This document shows positions 26,255 to 34,750 of a DNA stretch of 64,000 nt, piece after piece. Origin of the DNA: Janthinobacterium sp. 61 (GTDB lineage: Bacteria; Pseudomonadota; Gammaproteobacteria; Burkholderiales; Burkholderiaceae_D); the NCBI RefSeq assembly GCF_002846335.1, contig NZ_PJMQ01000001.1, positions 5,022,001 to 5,086,000 of the forward strand. Direction: 5' to 3'. A program made the translations under genes and the position numbers. Every line of letters begins with the position of its first letter. Position 1 is the first letter of the stretch. The notes beneath the pieces are model-generated. The model worked only from the letters and a program-made list of their open reading frames with translations. It had not been told where the DNA came from and did not search any database.

Positions 26255-27616
26255 TTACAAATAGCGGGCCAGCAAGGCCTTGTCGAGGGCACCGTCGAGT
26301 TCGATGCGCACGAAGTGGCCGCTGCCGGGCGCGACCTGGATTTCCTTGCCGTCATCGCTGAGCATGCGTGCTATGGTGAAATCGCGGTTGCCGCCCGGAT
26401 GCAGGGCCTCGATGCGGTCGCCCACGGCGAAGCGGTTTTTCACTTCCACCCTGGCCCAGCCGTCCGCCACGCCCAGCACGTCGCCCACGTACTGGCTGCG
26501 GTCCGCTTCCGAGGCGCCGCGCATGTAGTTCTGATGTGTTTGCGTGTGGTGGCGCTGGTAAAAACCATCCGTGTAGCCGCGATTGGCCAGGCCTTGCAGC
26601 TGGCCCAGCAGGCTGATGTCGAAAGGACGGCCCGCCACGGCGTCATCGATGGCCTGGCGGTAGACTTGCGCCGTGCGCGCCGCGTAGTACAGCGATTTGG
26701 TGCGGCCCTCGACCTTCAGCGAATCGACGCCGATCTTGACCAGGCGCTCGATATGCTCGACAGCGCGCAAGTCCTTCGAGTTCATGATGTAGGTGCCGTG
26801 CTCGTCTTCGAGTATCGGCATCAGCTGGCCAGGGCGCTGTGCTTCTTCAATGAAATAGGGCTGGTCGGCCAGCGGATGGCGCGGCTGCTGGTGCAGGGCC
26901 GAAAACGCATTGTTGTCGGCCTCGGCCAGCGCCTGGTGAAATTCCAGCGGCACCACCTGCATGCCGCCCAGATCGCCGCTGGCGTCTTCCGAAGCATTTT
27001 TCACCTTGTAATCCCAGCGGCAGGAATTCGTGCACGTGCCCTGGTTCGGGTCGCGGTGGTTGAAATAGCCGGACAGCAGGCAGCGGCCAGAGTAGGCGAT
27101 GCACAGGGCGCCGTGGACGAACACTTCCAGTTCCATCTCCGGGCAGCGCTGGCGGATTTCCTCGATCTCGTCGAGCGACAGTTCGCGCGACAGAATCACG
27201 CGCGTCAGGCCCATGCGGTGCCAGAATTTCACATCCGCCCAGTTCACGGCATTCGCCTGCACGGACAGGTGGACAGGGACGTCCGGCCACTTGTCGCGCA
27301 CCATCATGATCAAACCCGGGTCGGCCATGATCAGGGCGTCGGGACGCATGGCGATCACAGGTTCCATGTCGCGCAGATAGGTTTTCAGCTTGGCATTGTG
27401 GGCGAAGATATTGCTGGCGACAAAGAATTGCTTGCCACGCGCATGGGCGCCATCAATTCCCTCCTGCAAGGCTTGCAAGGTTGAAAAATCGTTATTGCGC
27501 ACGCGCAAGCTGTAGCGCGGCTGGCCCGCGTAGACGGCATCGGCGCCATAGTCGAAGGCGGCGTGCATCTTGGCCAGGGAGCCGGCAGGAAGGAGGAGTT
27601 CGGGAGCGTGGCGCAT
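26255..27616 (-). CDS. trhP: U32 family peptidase / tRNA hydroxylation protein TrhP (YegQ)
   Basis: A 453-residue U32-family protein. In E. coli YegQ/TrhP is needed for prephenate-dependent 5-hydroxyuridine formation in tRNA. The N-terminal PELLLPAGSLAKMHAAFDYGADAVY and the signature ELEVFVHGALCIAYSGRCLLSG are intact, followed by Cys-containing QGTCTNSCRWDY, consistent with an Fe-S or metal site. The C-terminal beta-barrel includes VKNRFAVGDRIE. Start ATG 27616 fits the family N-terminus though no SD is seen. Confidence 0.88.
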   Translation of the reverse strand: MRHAPELLLPAGSLAKMHAAFDYGADAVYAGQPRYSLRVRNNDFSTLQALQEGIDGAHARGKQFFVASNIFAHNAKLKTYLRDMEPVIAMRPDALIMADPGLIMMVRDKWPDVPVHLSVQANAVNWADVKFWHRMGLTRVILSRELSLDEIEEIRQRCPEMELEVFVHGALCIAYSGRCLLSGYFNHRDPNQGTCTNSCRWDYKVKNASEDASGDLGGMQVVPLEFHQALAEADNNAFSALHQQPRHPLADQPYFIEEAQRPGQLMPILEDEHGTYIMNSKDLRAVEHIERLVKIGVDSLKVEGRTKSLYYAARTAQVYRQAIDDAVAGRPFDISLLGQLQGLANRGYTDGFYQRHHTQTHQNYMRGASEADRSQYVGDVLGVADGWARVEVKNRFAVGDRIEALHPGGNRDFTIARMLSDDGKEIQVAPGSGHFVRIELDGALDKALLARYL

Positions 27617-27705
27617 GGAGGAGGAGCAAAGCCGGCGATTGTAGGCGGCTTGGCGCCAGATTGCCTTGCCTTGGGTCAAGGGATTGACAGCCGGCACCAA
27701 GGCGC

Positions 27706-28344
27706 TCAGGCGTAAGGCGAGCCCGCCAGCGCCGCGTTCAAGCCGATATGTCCCTGGTCCAGCAGCGCGAGAAAGCTGGCCTTGGCCTGCCGCGCGTCGC
27801 CATGCTGGCGAAAGTGCCGGTGCGCTTCGATGAGGGCGGTGCTCCAGGTTGCCAGCAGCAGGCTGGCCGCAAGTTGTGCCAGAGGATCGTGCGCGTCGCG
27901 CCCGGTGCTCTCGGTCAGTGCCTGCGCCACCACGTGCGCCAGCTCGTCGCGTATCGCCCGCGCCCGCGCTTTCAGGGTATCGCTGGCCTCGATGGTGGCA
28001 ATGAAACCCTGGCCGGCGGCGGAAAATGTGATGTAGGGACTGTCCTCCAGTACCAGCCGGTGCGCCAGCAGGCGCAGGGTGTCGATAGGCGCGATGGCGG
28101 GATCGCGCTGGCGCAAGGCGGCACGCAGCAGTTCGCGTCCCTCTTCCTCGCGGTCGAAGAACATGTCTTCCTTGCGCGGGAAGTGGTTGAACACCGTCAT
28201 GCGTCCCACGCTGGCGGCCGCTGCGATCTCGTCCACCGTCACTTGCTCGAAGCCGCGTACGAAGAACAGGCGCGTGGCGGCATTCGAGATGGCTTGCCGG
28301 GTGGCAAGGCGTTTGCGGGAGCGGAGGTCGGCAGGAATCGTCAT
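27706..28344 (-). CDS. TetR family transcriptional repressor
   Basis: A 212-residue TetR-type regulator. The HTH (about 10-55) contains RQAISNAATRLFFVRGFEQV and VDEIAAAASVGRMTVFNHFPRKEDMF. The ligand domain is all-helical. It is divergent from an MFS efflux gene, and two copies of the same 13-bp palindrome lie in the 105-bp gap. ATG 28344 is used; a second ATG at 28362 would overlap the first operator's edge. Confidence 0.88.
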   Translation of the reverse strand: MTIPADLRSRKRLATRQAISNAATRLFFVRGFEQVTVDEIAAAASVGRMTVFNHFPRKEDMFFDREEEGRELLRAALRQRDPAIAPIDTLRLLAHRLVLEDSPYITFSAAGQGFIATIEASDTLKARARAIRDELAHVVAQALTESTGRDAHDPLAQLAASLLLATWSTALIEAHRHFRQHGDARQAKASFLALLDQGHIGLNAALAGSPYA

Positions 28345-28366
28345 GTTGCCGCAATCATACACCAGG

Positions 28367-28379
28367 TGTACTGAGTACA
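28367..28379. promoter_or_regulatory. TetR operator O1
   Basis: TGTACTGAGTACA, a perfect palindrome around a central G, adjacent to the regulator start. The same sequence recurs at 28421-28433. Confidence 0.7.
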
Positions 28380-28420
28380 GATAAGGCTTGATGACACAGT
28401 CAGGCGGGGCGTATTATTTA

Positions 28421-28433
28421 TGTACTGAGTATA
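28421..28433. promoter_or_regulatory. TetR operator O2
   Basis: TGTACTGAGTATA, differing from O1 at one base, 54 bp away centre to centre and 17 bp before the MFS start codon. A weaker half-copy (TTGAGTATA) follows at 28442-28450. This spacing suits repression of both divergent promoters. Confidence 0.7.
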
Positions 28434-28449
28434 TATTTGGATTGAGTAT

Positions 28450-29670
28450 ATGAAGCCATCCGTTCCGGCGACAGCGCTGTCTGTCATCTTCGCCACGGTC
28501 GTGCTCGATGCCGTCGGCATCGGCCTGATCTTCCCCATCCTGCCTGCACTGCTGCGGGATGTCACGCATGCCGCCAACGTGGCGCCGTATATCGGCATCA
28601 TGACGGCCTTGTACGCGCTGATGCAGTTCATCTTTGCGCCCGTACTGGGAGCGCTGAGCGACCGCCTGGGGCGGCGCCCCGTGCTGCTGGTTTCGCTGGC
28701 GGGCGCCGCCGTCAACTACCTGTTCCTGGCGTTTGCGCCCAGCCTGTGGATGCTGTTGCTGGGGCGCGCCATCGCGGGGCTGACGAGCGCCAACGTCTCC
28801 GTGGCCACGGCTTACATCAGCGATATTTCGGCCGAGAAGCAGCGGGCGCGCCGCTTCGGCTTGCTCAACGCCATGTTCGGCGCAGGCTTCATCATCGGCC
28901 CCGTGCTGGGCGGTGCGCTGGGCGATTACGGGCTGCGCCTGCCGTTCATGGCGGCGGCCATCTTGAATACCGGCAACCTGTTGTTGACGTTTCTTACCTT
29001 GCCCGAGTCACGTCCCCCCATGCGTGAGCCCACGCGCGCGAAAATTGACCTGGCGGCATTGAATCCCTTGCGTCCGCTGCGCTGGGTTTTCTCGCAGAAA
29101 ACCTTGCTGCCGATCACCGTCATCTTTTTTACCTTCAGCGCGGCCGGTGAAGTGTATGGCGTGTGCTGGGCCTTGTGGGGCCACGATGCGTTCGAGTGGA
29201 ACGGGCTGTGGATCGGCCTGTCGCTGGGCGCCTTTGGCGTGTGCCAAGCGCTGGCACAGGCCTTCTTGCCCGGCCCGGCCGTGAAACTGCTGGGCGAGCG
29301 CGCCACCATCCTGACCGGGGTGGCCTGCGCCTGCCTGGCGCTGGTCGTCATGGCCTTTGCCAGCCGCAGCTGGATGATCTTCGCCATCATGCCTGTGTTC
29401 GCCTTGGGCGGCATCGGCGCGCCGGCCCTGCAGTCGCTGGCCACGCGGCAAGTGGCCGACGACCGGCAAGGCCAGTTCCAGGGCGTGCTGGCCTCGTCCG
29501 TAAGCCTGGCGTCCGTGCTCTGCCCGCTGGTGTTTTCCAGCCTGTATTTTGTGTTCAGGGAACACTGGCCCGGCGCCATCTGGCTGTCGGTGATCGTCGT
29601 GTACGCGGCGCTCGTGCCGCTCGTACTGGGTCTGGACATCAGGACGCCAGCCAGCAAGCTGGCATCCTGA
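28450..29670 (+). CDS. MFS drug efflux transporter, TetA-like
   Basis: A 406-residue, 12-segment major facilitator of the TetA/DHA1 type: N-terminal LDAVGIGLIFPILPALLRD, loop 2-3 motif GALSDRLGRRPVLLVSLAG, and FGLLNAMFGAGFIIGPVLGG in segment 5. It is probably a proton-driven exporter. Tetracycline itself cannot be assumed as substrate. Control by the divergent TetR gene is strongly supported by the two shared operators. Confidence 0.88.
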   Translation: MKPSVPATALSVIFATVVLDAVGIGLIFPILPALLRDVTHAANVAPYIGIMTALYALMQFIFAPVLGALSDRLGRRPVLLVSLAGAAVNYLFLAFAPSLWMLLLGRAIAGLTSANVSVATAYISDISAEKQRARRFGLLNAMFGAGFIIGPVLGGALGDYGLRLPFMAAAILNTGNLLLTFLTLPESRPPMREPTRAKIDLAALNPLRPLRWVFSQKTLLPITVIFFTFSAAGEVYGVCWALWGHDAFEWNGLWIGLSLGAFGVCQALAQAFLPGPAVKLLGERATILTGVACACLALVVMAFASRSWMIFAIMPVFALGGIGAPALQSLATRQVADDRQGQFQGVLASSVSLASVLCPLVFSSLYFVFREHWPGAIWLSVIVVYAALVPLVLGLDIRTPASKLAS

Positions 29671-29699
29671 ACTAGCAAGCCGGCGTGGCCGGCACGGAC

Positions 29700-29951
29700 T
29701 TAATGTGTGTGCGTGTGCGCGGCGCTGCTGCTGCCGGCCTGCCCCGCCATGGGCAGGTGTTCGGGCGGCATGCCGTCCTTGAACAGTTGACGCAGCTGCT
29801 GGCGCAGCTCCGGCGTGTCGTGGTGATGGTGTACCGAAACCGCGTGTTCCACAGCAATTCCCAATAGCTCTTCCTCGCTGTCGGCCGAGATGGCCACCGA
29901 GCAATGCGTGTCGCTTGGAAATTCCCGGCAATCGATGAATTTGCGTGTCAT
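29700..29951 (-). CDS. DUF1059 small His-rich protein
   Basis: An 83-residue DUF1059 protein: MTRKFIDCREFPSDTHCSVAIS, EEELLGIAVEHAVSVH, then HHHH and an HTHTH C-terminus. The eight-plus clustered His and two Cys suggest metal binding. SD AAGGAG precedes ATG 29951. A 21-bp palindrome lies directly upstream (29972-29992). Confidence 0.85.
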   Translation of the reverse strand: MTRKFIDCREFPSDTHCSVAISADSEEELLGIAVEHAVSVHHHHDTPELRQQLRQLFKDGMPPEHLPMAGQAGSSSAAHTHTH

Positions 29952-29971
29952 GATCGACTCCTTTCTGCCAA

Positions 29972-29992
29972 GAGCGGGTACCGTACCCGCTC
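29972..29992. promoter_or_regulatory. Perfect dyad between fadE and the DUF1059 gene
   Basis: GAGCGGGTAC (29972-29981) and GTACCCGCTC (29983-29992) are perfect arms around one C. It lies 21 bp before the DUF1059 start. It may be an operator, or on the plus strand a weak terminator (CTTTTAG follows). Confidence 0.5.
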
Positions 29993-30017
29993 CTTTTAGT
30001 ATAGGCCGCAATCTGGC

Positions 30018-32372
30018 CTAGGCCACGCGGCTGCTGGCATTCGTCCTGTGCGCAGGCAAGTGTCTGGGCTGTGCCGTATCGGCGGGGAAATCGTTGACCT
30101 GTATCAAGCCATCGACCAGGCGCGCATATTCCAGCAAGGTATTGTGCTCCTGGCAGCTGACCAAGTTTGCTGGCTTGGCCGCAGCCAGCCACTGTTGCAT
30201 GGCAGACAGGCTTTGCGGCAGGCGCCTGAGGGACGCCCCTTCGGGCGTGTCTTTCAGGCGTTTTTCGATGTGCAGCACGTCGGGCAGCAAGGCCAGCGCC
30301 CGTTCGGCGCAAGCCAGCGCATCGTCGGTGTCGCTGGCGACATGGCCGTCGGCCAGCAGGCGCTCGCGGTCGGCGCCCGGCGTTTGCAGGGCCAGCGCCA
30401 CCTCGCTGCCCAGTTCGTCGGACGGCGGACGATGGGGCAGGCCGAAGGGCAAGAGCAGCATGCGCAGCAACACCGCCAGCACGCGCGCGGGAAAATTATC
30501 CAGTACACCCGTCAAGCCCTGCTGCGCCTTGACCAGCGCATCTTGCAGCGACCAGTGCACGTAAGGCAGGTCGGCGGCGAAACGGCCATCGTCCTCGTAA
30601 CGCTTCAGCACGGACGACGCCAGGTACAGTTGCGCCAGCACGTCGCCCAGGCGGGCGGACAGCCGCTCGCGGCGCTTGAGCTCGCCACCGAGCACGAACA
30701 TCGACATATCCGTCATGACGGCAAAGGCCGTCGACATGCGCGTCAGCGCGCGGTAATAGGGAGCCAGTACGGGTGCGCTGGCGTCGGGGACGGCCACCAG
30801 GCGCGCGCCGCCCAGTGCGTACCACAATCCCCTGGCCAGGTTGCCCAGCACAAAGCCTACGTGGCCAAAGAAGGCCGCATCGAAATCGCGCACGGCTTTG
30901 CGGCCATCGCTTTCGCTGACGGCCGCCATTTCCCGGAGTACATACGGATGCGCGCGGATGGCGCCCTGGCCAAAGATGATCAGGCTGCGCGTGAGGATGT
31001 TGGCACCCTCAACGGTAATCGCGATGGGGATTTGCTGGTAGGCGCTGGCGAGGAAATTGTCCGGCCCCACGCAGATGCCCTTGCCGCCCAGGATGTCCAT
31101 GCCGTCATTGACGAGCGCGCGTCCCCGTTCCGTGACGTGGTATTTGACGATGGCGGAAATGACGGCCGGCTTTTCGCCCAGGTCGACGGCGTGCGCAGCC
31201 AGGGTGCGGGCCGCGTCCATCAGGTACAGATTGGCGCCCATGCGGGCCAGCGCTTCCTGCACCCCCTCGAATTTGCCGATAGCCATGTTGAACTGGCGCC
31301 GCACGGCCGCATATGCGCCGGTGCCGCGCACGGCCATCTTGCCCATGCCCACGCTGGACGAGGGCAGGGAAATGGCGCGCCCGGCCGCCAGGCATTCCAT
31401 CAGCATGCGCCAACCTTTACCCACTTGCGCCTGGCCGCCGATGACCCAGTCGATGGGGATGAAAACATCGTTACCGGACGTGGGGCCGTTCTGGAACGCG
31501 GCGTTCAAGGGGTGATGCCGGCGGCCGATCACCACGCCGTCGTGGCTGGCGGGGATCAGGGCGCAGGTGATGCCCGGCGCATCGTTGTCGGAGAGCAAAT
31601 GATCGGGGTCGCTGGTCTGGAATGCCAGCCCCAGCAAGGTCGCCACGGGCGCCAGGGTGATGTAGCGCTTGTTCCAGCTGAGGCGGAAACCCACAGTGGC
31701 GCGCCCTTCATGCATGCCCATGCACACGATGCCAAGGTCGGGAATGGCAGCCGCATCGGACCCCGCATATGGGCTGGTCAGTGCAAAGCAGGGAATCTCC
31801 GTGCCGGAAGCCAATCGCGGCAGGTAGTAATCCTTTTGTTCTTCGGTGCCGTAGTGCAGCAGCAGTTCGGACGGTCCCAGCGAATTGGGCACCATCACGG
31901 TCACGGCCAGCGCCGAGCAGCGGCTCGACAATTTCATCACCACCTGCGAATGCATGTAGGCGGAGAATTCCTTGCCGCCGTATTGTTTCGGGATGATCAT
32001 GCCGAGGAAACCCTGCGCCTTCATGTAGGCCCAGGCTTGCGGCGGCAAATCCTGCGCCTGCTGCGTTTCCCAGTCGTTGACCAGTTCGCACAGCCGCTCG
32101 ACGTCGTGGTCAAGAAAATGGCGCTCGTCGGCAGTGAGCGAGGCGCGGCCATAAGCCAGCAGCCTGGACCAGTCGGGCCGGCCGGAAAACAGCTGGGCAT
32201 CCCACCAGGTGGTGCCCGCCTCAAGGGCGTCGCGTTCCGTGTCGGACATGCTCGGCAAGATGCGCTTGAACAGGGCCAGCAAGTGTGGGGTAATCAGGGC
32301 GCGGCGCACGGGGCCGGGCGCGAACAGTGCAAGCAGGCCCAGCAGGGCCACCATCAGTACGATCGTCAGCAT
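30018..32372 (-). CDS. fadE: Acyl-CoA dehydrogenase FadE
   Basis: A 784-residue FadE-type acyl-CoA dehydrogenase (E. coli FadE 814 aa), catalysing the first oxidation in fatty acid beta-oxidation with FAD. The N-terminal hydrophobic segment (MLTIVLMVALLGLLALFAPG) anchors it to the membrane. The FAD core contains CFALTSPYAGSDA and GMGKMAVRGTGAYAAVRRQF, and DILGGKGICVGPDN; the C-terminal DUF1974 region carries the ELKRRERLSARLGDVL stretch. ATG 32372 has GGGAGA upstream. Confidence 0.9.
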   Translation of the reverse strand: MLTIVLMVALLGLLALFAPGPVRRALITPHLLALFKRILPSMSDTERDALEAGTTWWDAQLFSGRPDWSRLLAYGRASLTADERHFLDHDVERLCELVNDWETQQAQDLPPQAWAYMKAQGFLGMIIPKQYGGKEFSAYMHSQVVMKLSSRCSALAVTVMVPNSLGPSELLLHYGTEEQKDYYLPRLASGTEIPCFALTSPYAGSDAAAIPDLGIVCMGMHEGRATVGFRLSWNKRYITLAPVATLLGLAFQTSDPDHLLSDNDAPGITCALIPASHDGVVIGRRHHPLNAAFQNGPTSGNDVFIPIDWVIGGQAQVGKGWRMLMECLAAGRAISLPSSSVGMGKMAVRGTGAYAAVRRQFNMAIGKFEGVQEALARMGANLYLMDAARTLAAHAVDLGEKPAVISAIVKYHVTERGRALVNDGMDILGGKGICVGPDNFLASAYQQIPIAITVEGANILTRSLIIFGQGAIRAHPYVLREMAAVSESDGRKAVRDFDAAFFGHVGFVLGNLARGLWYALGGARLVAVPDASAPVLAPYYRALTRMSTAFAVMTDMSMFVLGGELKRRERLSARLGDVLAQLYLASSVLKRYEDDGRFAADLPYVHWSLQDALVKAQQGLTGVLDNFPARVLAVLLRMLLLPFGLPHRPPSDELGSEVALALQTPGADRERLLADGHVASDTDDALACAERALALLPDVLHIEKRLKDTPEGASLRRLPQSLSAMQQWLAAAKPANLVSCQEHNTLLEYARLVDGLIQVNDFPADTAQPRHLPAHRTNASSRVA

Positions 32373-32448
32373 GCGATATCTCCCTGTGTAATAAGTACAG
32401 GGTAGGCCGATATGGCCGATGTTACTGTGCGGTACTGCGCATACGCAC

Positions 32449-32473
32449 AACGCCAACCGGATGGGTTGGCGTT
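32449..32473 (-). terminator. Terminator of the collagen-like lipoprotein gene
   Basis: AACGCCAACC (32449-32458) and GGTTGGCGTT (32464-32473) form a perfect 10-bp stem with a 5-nt loop, 22 nt after the stop codon. The tail is not T-rich. Confidence 0.6.
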
Positions 32474-32495
32474 GTGGTGTGTGGCGTGAGGCGTA

Positions 32496-32855
32496 TTAGC
32501 GTTGTGGAACGACAATCACCGTGTCGCCTGTCTTGCCCTTGGCACCGTCGTCGCCCTTGGCACCGTCGTTGCCTTGGACACCATCGTTGCCTTGAACACC
32601 ATCGTTGCCTTTTGCGCCAGTGGCGCCCTTGGCGCCATCATATCCGGCGGCACCGCTGTCGCCGGTCTGGCCAGTGGCGCCGGTCGCACCGGTTGCGCCG
32701 GCAGGAGCTTCGGCACCCGTGGCACCCGTTGCGCCGGCTGGACCAGGCGCGCCGGCAGGGCCGGGGACGACTTGCACGACGGGTGGCGCTTCGCGCTGGC
32801 AAGCGGTCAAGGCGAGGGTAGAGGCGAGCGCGAGCAATATCAGGGTTGTTTTCAT
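32496..32855 (-). CDS. Collagen-like triple-helix lipoprotein
   Basis: A 119-residue lipoprotein with a collagen domain. Signal [19 protein letters not shown] with lipid-anchor Cys19; a 12-residue linker; then 27 consecutive Gly-X-Y triplets (about 32-112) with only one Gly replaced by Ala; and a short hydrophobic tail VIVVPQR. GAT triplets dominate first, then charged GND/GVQ/GAK/GDD. The tail is too short to be a normal trimerisation domain. SD AAAGGATG precedes the ATG. Likely displayed from the membrane as a trimeric stalk; the role is unknown. Confidence 0.85.
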   Translation of the reverse strand: MKTTLILLALASTLALTACQREAPPVVQVVPGPAGAPGPAGATGATGAEAPAGATGATGATGQTGDSGAAGYDGAKGATGAKGNDGVQGNDGVQGNDGAKGDDGAKGKTGDTVIVVPQR

Positions 32856-33086
32856 GATGCATCCTTTGGAGTGTGCCGTTATGTACGGAACGGCTCGACG
32901 GCGTCGGGCGCGAGTTTCGCATGGCGGGGAGAGATGACCAGTTGACCCGTCTGCCGTGTTGCGCATGGCGCGGACGGCGGGAAGGGAATTAGTGGTCTGC
33001 CTGCAGCATGTGCTCCTGGACGGCTGCAGTCCGTACGTTTGCGTACACAGCGGTGGGCGCGATGGTGGTTTTGTGCAAAGACAAAC

Positions 33087-33114
33087 AAAAACGCCACCCG
33101 AAGGTGGCGTTTTT
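33087..33114 (-). terminator. Bidirectional terminator after tRNA-Phe copy 1
   Basis: AAAAACGCCACC (33087-33098) and GGTGGCGTTTTT (33103-33114) form a perfect 12-bp stem around CGAA, with T-runs on either strand. It lies 20 nt from the tRNA 3' end. Confidence 0.85.
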
Positions 33115-33134
33115 GATAAGTTCTGCTGAATTCT

Positions 33135-33210
33135 TGGTGGCCCGGGGCGGAATCGAACCACCGACACAAGGATTTTCAATCCTCTGCTCTACCGACTGAG
33201 CTACCAGGCC
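33135..33210 (-). tRNA. tRNA-Phe (GAA), copy 1
   Basis: A 76-nt tRNA on the minus strand from GGCCTGGTAGC to GGGCCACCA, with encoded CCA. The D arm AGCTCAGTCGGTAGAGC, anticodon GAA within GGATTGAAAATCC and T arm GGTTCGATTCC are all standard. A -10 TATAAT lies 10 bp upstream (33221-33226 on the complement). Identical to the copy at 43118. Confidence 0.97.
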
Positions 33211-33327
33211 AAGGCGGCGAATTATAGCAGAAAGACTTTCCACCTGACCAGAGCTAGCTGTGTTCAAATGCAACAGATGGCCAAAACATGGTGTTTTGGC
33301 ATCGATATGCGACATAAGGATGCGACG

Positions 33328-34098
33328 ATGCAGCGACGTATTGGAGTGCAAGGCTTGGCGGTGGCGGGCTTGTTCAGTTTGTTTTGCAGTACGGCGCGGG
33401 CCGACGGGCTGGCCGATTTGAATGCGGCGCTGGCGCGCTTGCAGGGGCAGATGCCTATCAAGGCACAGGTGGAATCGAAAACCTGGCGCCGCGAGGGCGA
33501 AGGCAAGGCGGCGGAAGAGGATAGTGGTCAGGCCATGGTGACTGTCGACGGCGGGTCGGCGGGCTTGCAAGTGCTCTACGGCAAGGATTTGCTGGCGAAA
33601 GTGGAAGCCGAGCAGCGCGCCAAGGTGAAGGATCCCAAGGTCAAGACGCCGATCGGCTTTGCGCTGGGGGAAATGAAGGCGACGGAGCTGCGTTCCATGG
33701 TGTCGGCGGCGGATGCCCTGTCGCGCGAGATCGAGGAAGCCGTGTTCAGCGGCGAAAAAATGGATAGCTACAAGGGCAAGCCGGCGCGCCTGATCAGCTT
33801 TACCCTGTCGCTCGACAAGGTGCCTGAGAAAGACCGCAAGTATGTGAAGAAGTTCGAAGGCGGCATCGAGGTATGGATCGCTGCAGACGGCACGCCGCTG
33901 GCCAGCCATTTCCACGTGGATGTGAGCGGACGCGCCTTTGTCGTCATCAGCTTTACGCAAAAGACGGATGAGACGCGCCAGTATGGCGTCAGCGGTGACC
34001 ATTTATTGTTGCTGCGCAAGGAAAGCAAGAACGCCACCTCGGGTGCGGGCGAGAAGGTGGAAAGCAAAATTATCAAGACCTTGCAGCTGCAATCCTGA
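33328..34098 (+). CDS. Uncharacterised secreted protein
   Basis: A 256-residue protein with a signal peptide (MQRRIGVQGLAVAGLFSLFCSTARA). The mature part is Lys/Glu-rich; it contains LNAALARLQGQMPIKAQVESKTW, YKGKPARLISFTLSL and IEVWIAADGTPLASHFHVDV. The last segment is a beta pattern seen in periplasmic lipid- or ligand-handling proteins, but I do not recognise the family. AAGGA precedes ATG 33328. Single gene with its own terminator. Confidence 0.7.
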   Translation: MQRRIGVQGLAVAGLFSLFCSTARADGLADLNAALARLQGQMPIKAQVESKTWRREGEGKAAEEDSGQAMVTVDGGSAGLQVLYGKDLLAKVEAEQRAKVKDPKVKTPIGFALGEMKATELRSMVSAADALSREIEEAVFSGEKMDSYKGKPARLISFTLSLDKVPEKDRKYVKKFEGGIEVWIAADGTPLASHFHVDVSGRAFVVISFTQKTDETRQYGVSGDHLLLLRKESKNATSGAGEKVESKIIKTLQLQS

Positions 34099-34116
34099 AG
34101 CGTTGCAAAACCTCCC

Positions 34117-34142
34117 AAGCCGCTGATCCAGTGGCTTTTTTT
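34117..34142 (+). terminator. Intrinsic terminator
   Basis: AAGCCGCTG (34117-34125) pairs with CAGTGGCTT (34129-34137) with one G-T pair, followed by a T-run. It terminates the preceding plus-strand gene; its tail reaches the stop of the convergent lipoprotein gene. Confidence 0.8.
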
Positions 34143-34578
34143 ACATCGCCGAGCTGCCGCCCATGACGCTCTTTTGCAGTACGCAGCGTCCCGCTTCGCA
34201 GGTGGCGCCCGGGTCCGTGACGATGGAGCAGGTCGACATCATGCCATCCGCCTGCTGCTGCTTGCGGCTGGCCTCGGCTTGCGCCTGGGCCAGTGCCTTG
34301 AGTGTCTTGCCGTCATGGTCCTTGCTGGACCACGCCAGATAGCGCTCGGGCCCACCGCAGGCCTTGGCGCCGATGGCGAGGGTGTGGCATTGCTGGGTGG
34401 AGTCGCAGGCGGCGGCACCCACTTCCGCCTGGATTTGCGCCAGCAAGCCGGCATTGCCGGGGGCGGGCGGCGCATCCTGTGCGGGGGCGCTGCCACAGGC
34501 ACTGGCGGCCAGCAGCACGATGGAGGAGCACGCGGCGCGCAGCAGTGGTAACAGGATGGGGGAGGTAGGTATATGCAT
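34141..34578 (-). CDS. Uncharacterised Cys-rich lipoprotein
   Basis: A 145-residue lipoprotein. Lipobox ASAC (MHIPTSPILLP...LLAASACGS), then a mature domain with CDSTQQCHTLAIGAKACGGPERYLAWS and STCSIVTDPGATCEAGRCVLQ. Six Cys beyond the lipid one suggest three disulfides. This pattern occurs in small envelope lipoproteins of related bacteria; no function is assigned. Confidence 0.75.
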   Translation of the reverse strand: MHIPTSPILLPLLRAACSSIVLLAASACGSAPAQDAPPAPGNAGLLAQIQAEVGAAACDSTQQCHTLAIGAKACGGPERYLAWSSKDHDGKTLKALAQAQAEASRKQQQADGMMSTCSIVTDPGATCEAGRCVLQKSVMGGSSAM

Positions 34579-34718
34579 GCCTTCATCATGTGCCACGCTT
34601 GCCCGAATGGCAAGCGCGATTCGCACGCTGGACGCACATGCTGTTGCCGATCCTGCCGTCATCGAGCGACACGACGCCGCGGCCCCTGCCGTTTGACTGA
34701 CGTCAAGATGCCGTACAT

Positions 34719-34743
34719 AAAAATGCCCGCATGAAAGCGGGCA
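34719..34743 (-). terminator. Intrinsic terminator of the S9 peptidase gene
   Basis: On the minus strand TGCCCGC and GCGGGCA (34724-34730 and 34737-34743) form a 7-bp stem with a 6-nt loop followed by TTTTT (34719-34723). It starts eight nt after the stop. Confidence 0.8.
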
Positions 34744-34750
34744 GTTAAAC

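Noticed and set aside
28450..29670. Acquired tetracycline resistance gene
   Set aside because: TetA-like layout, but no mobile-element remains and base composition like its neighbours; it is better read as a chromosomal efflux pump.
30048..32405. 785-codon plus-strand open frame opposite fadE
   Set aside because: Same shadow character; fadE motifs on the minus strand are clear.
32540..32760. Short tandem DNA repeats resembling a CRISPR or microsatellite
   Set aside because: The periodicity is nine bases and in frame; it encodes Gly-X-Y collagen triplets, without conserved repeats plus unique spacers.
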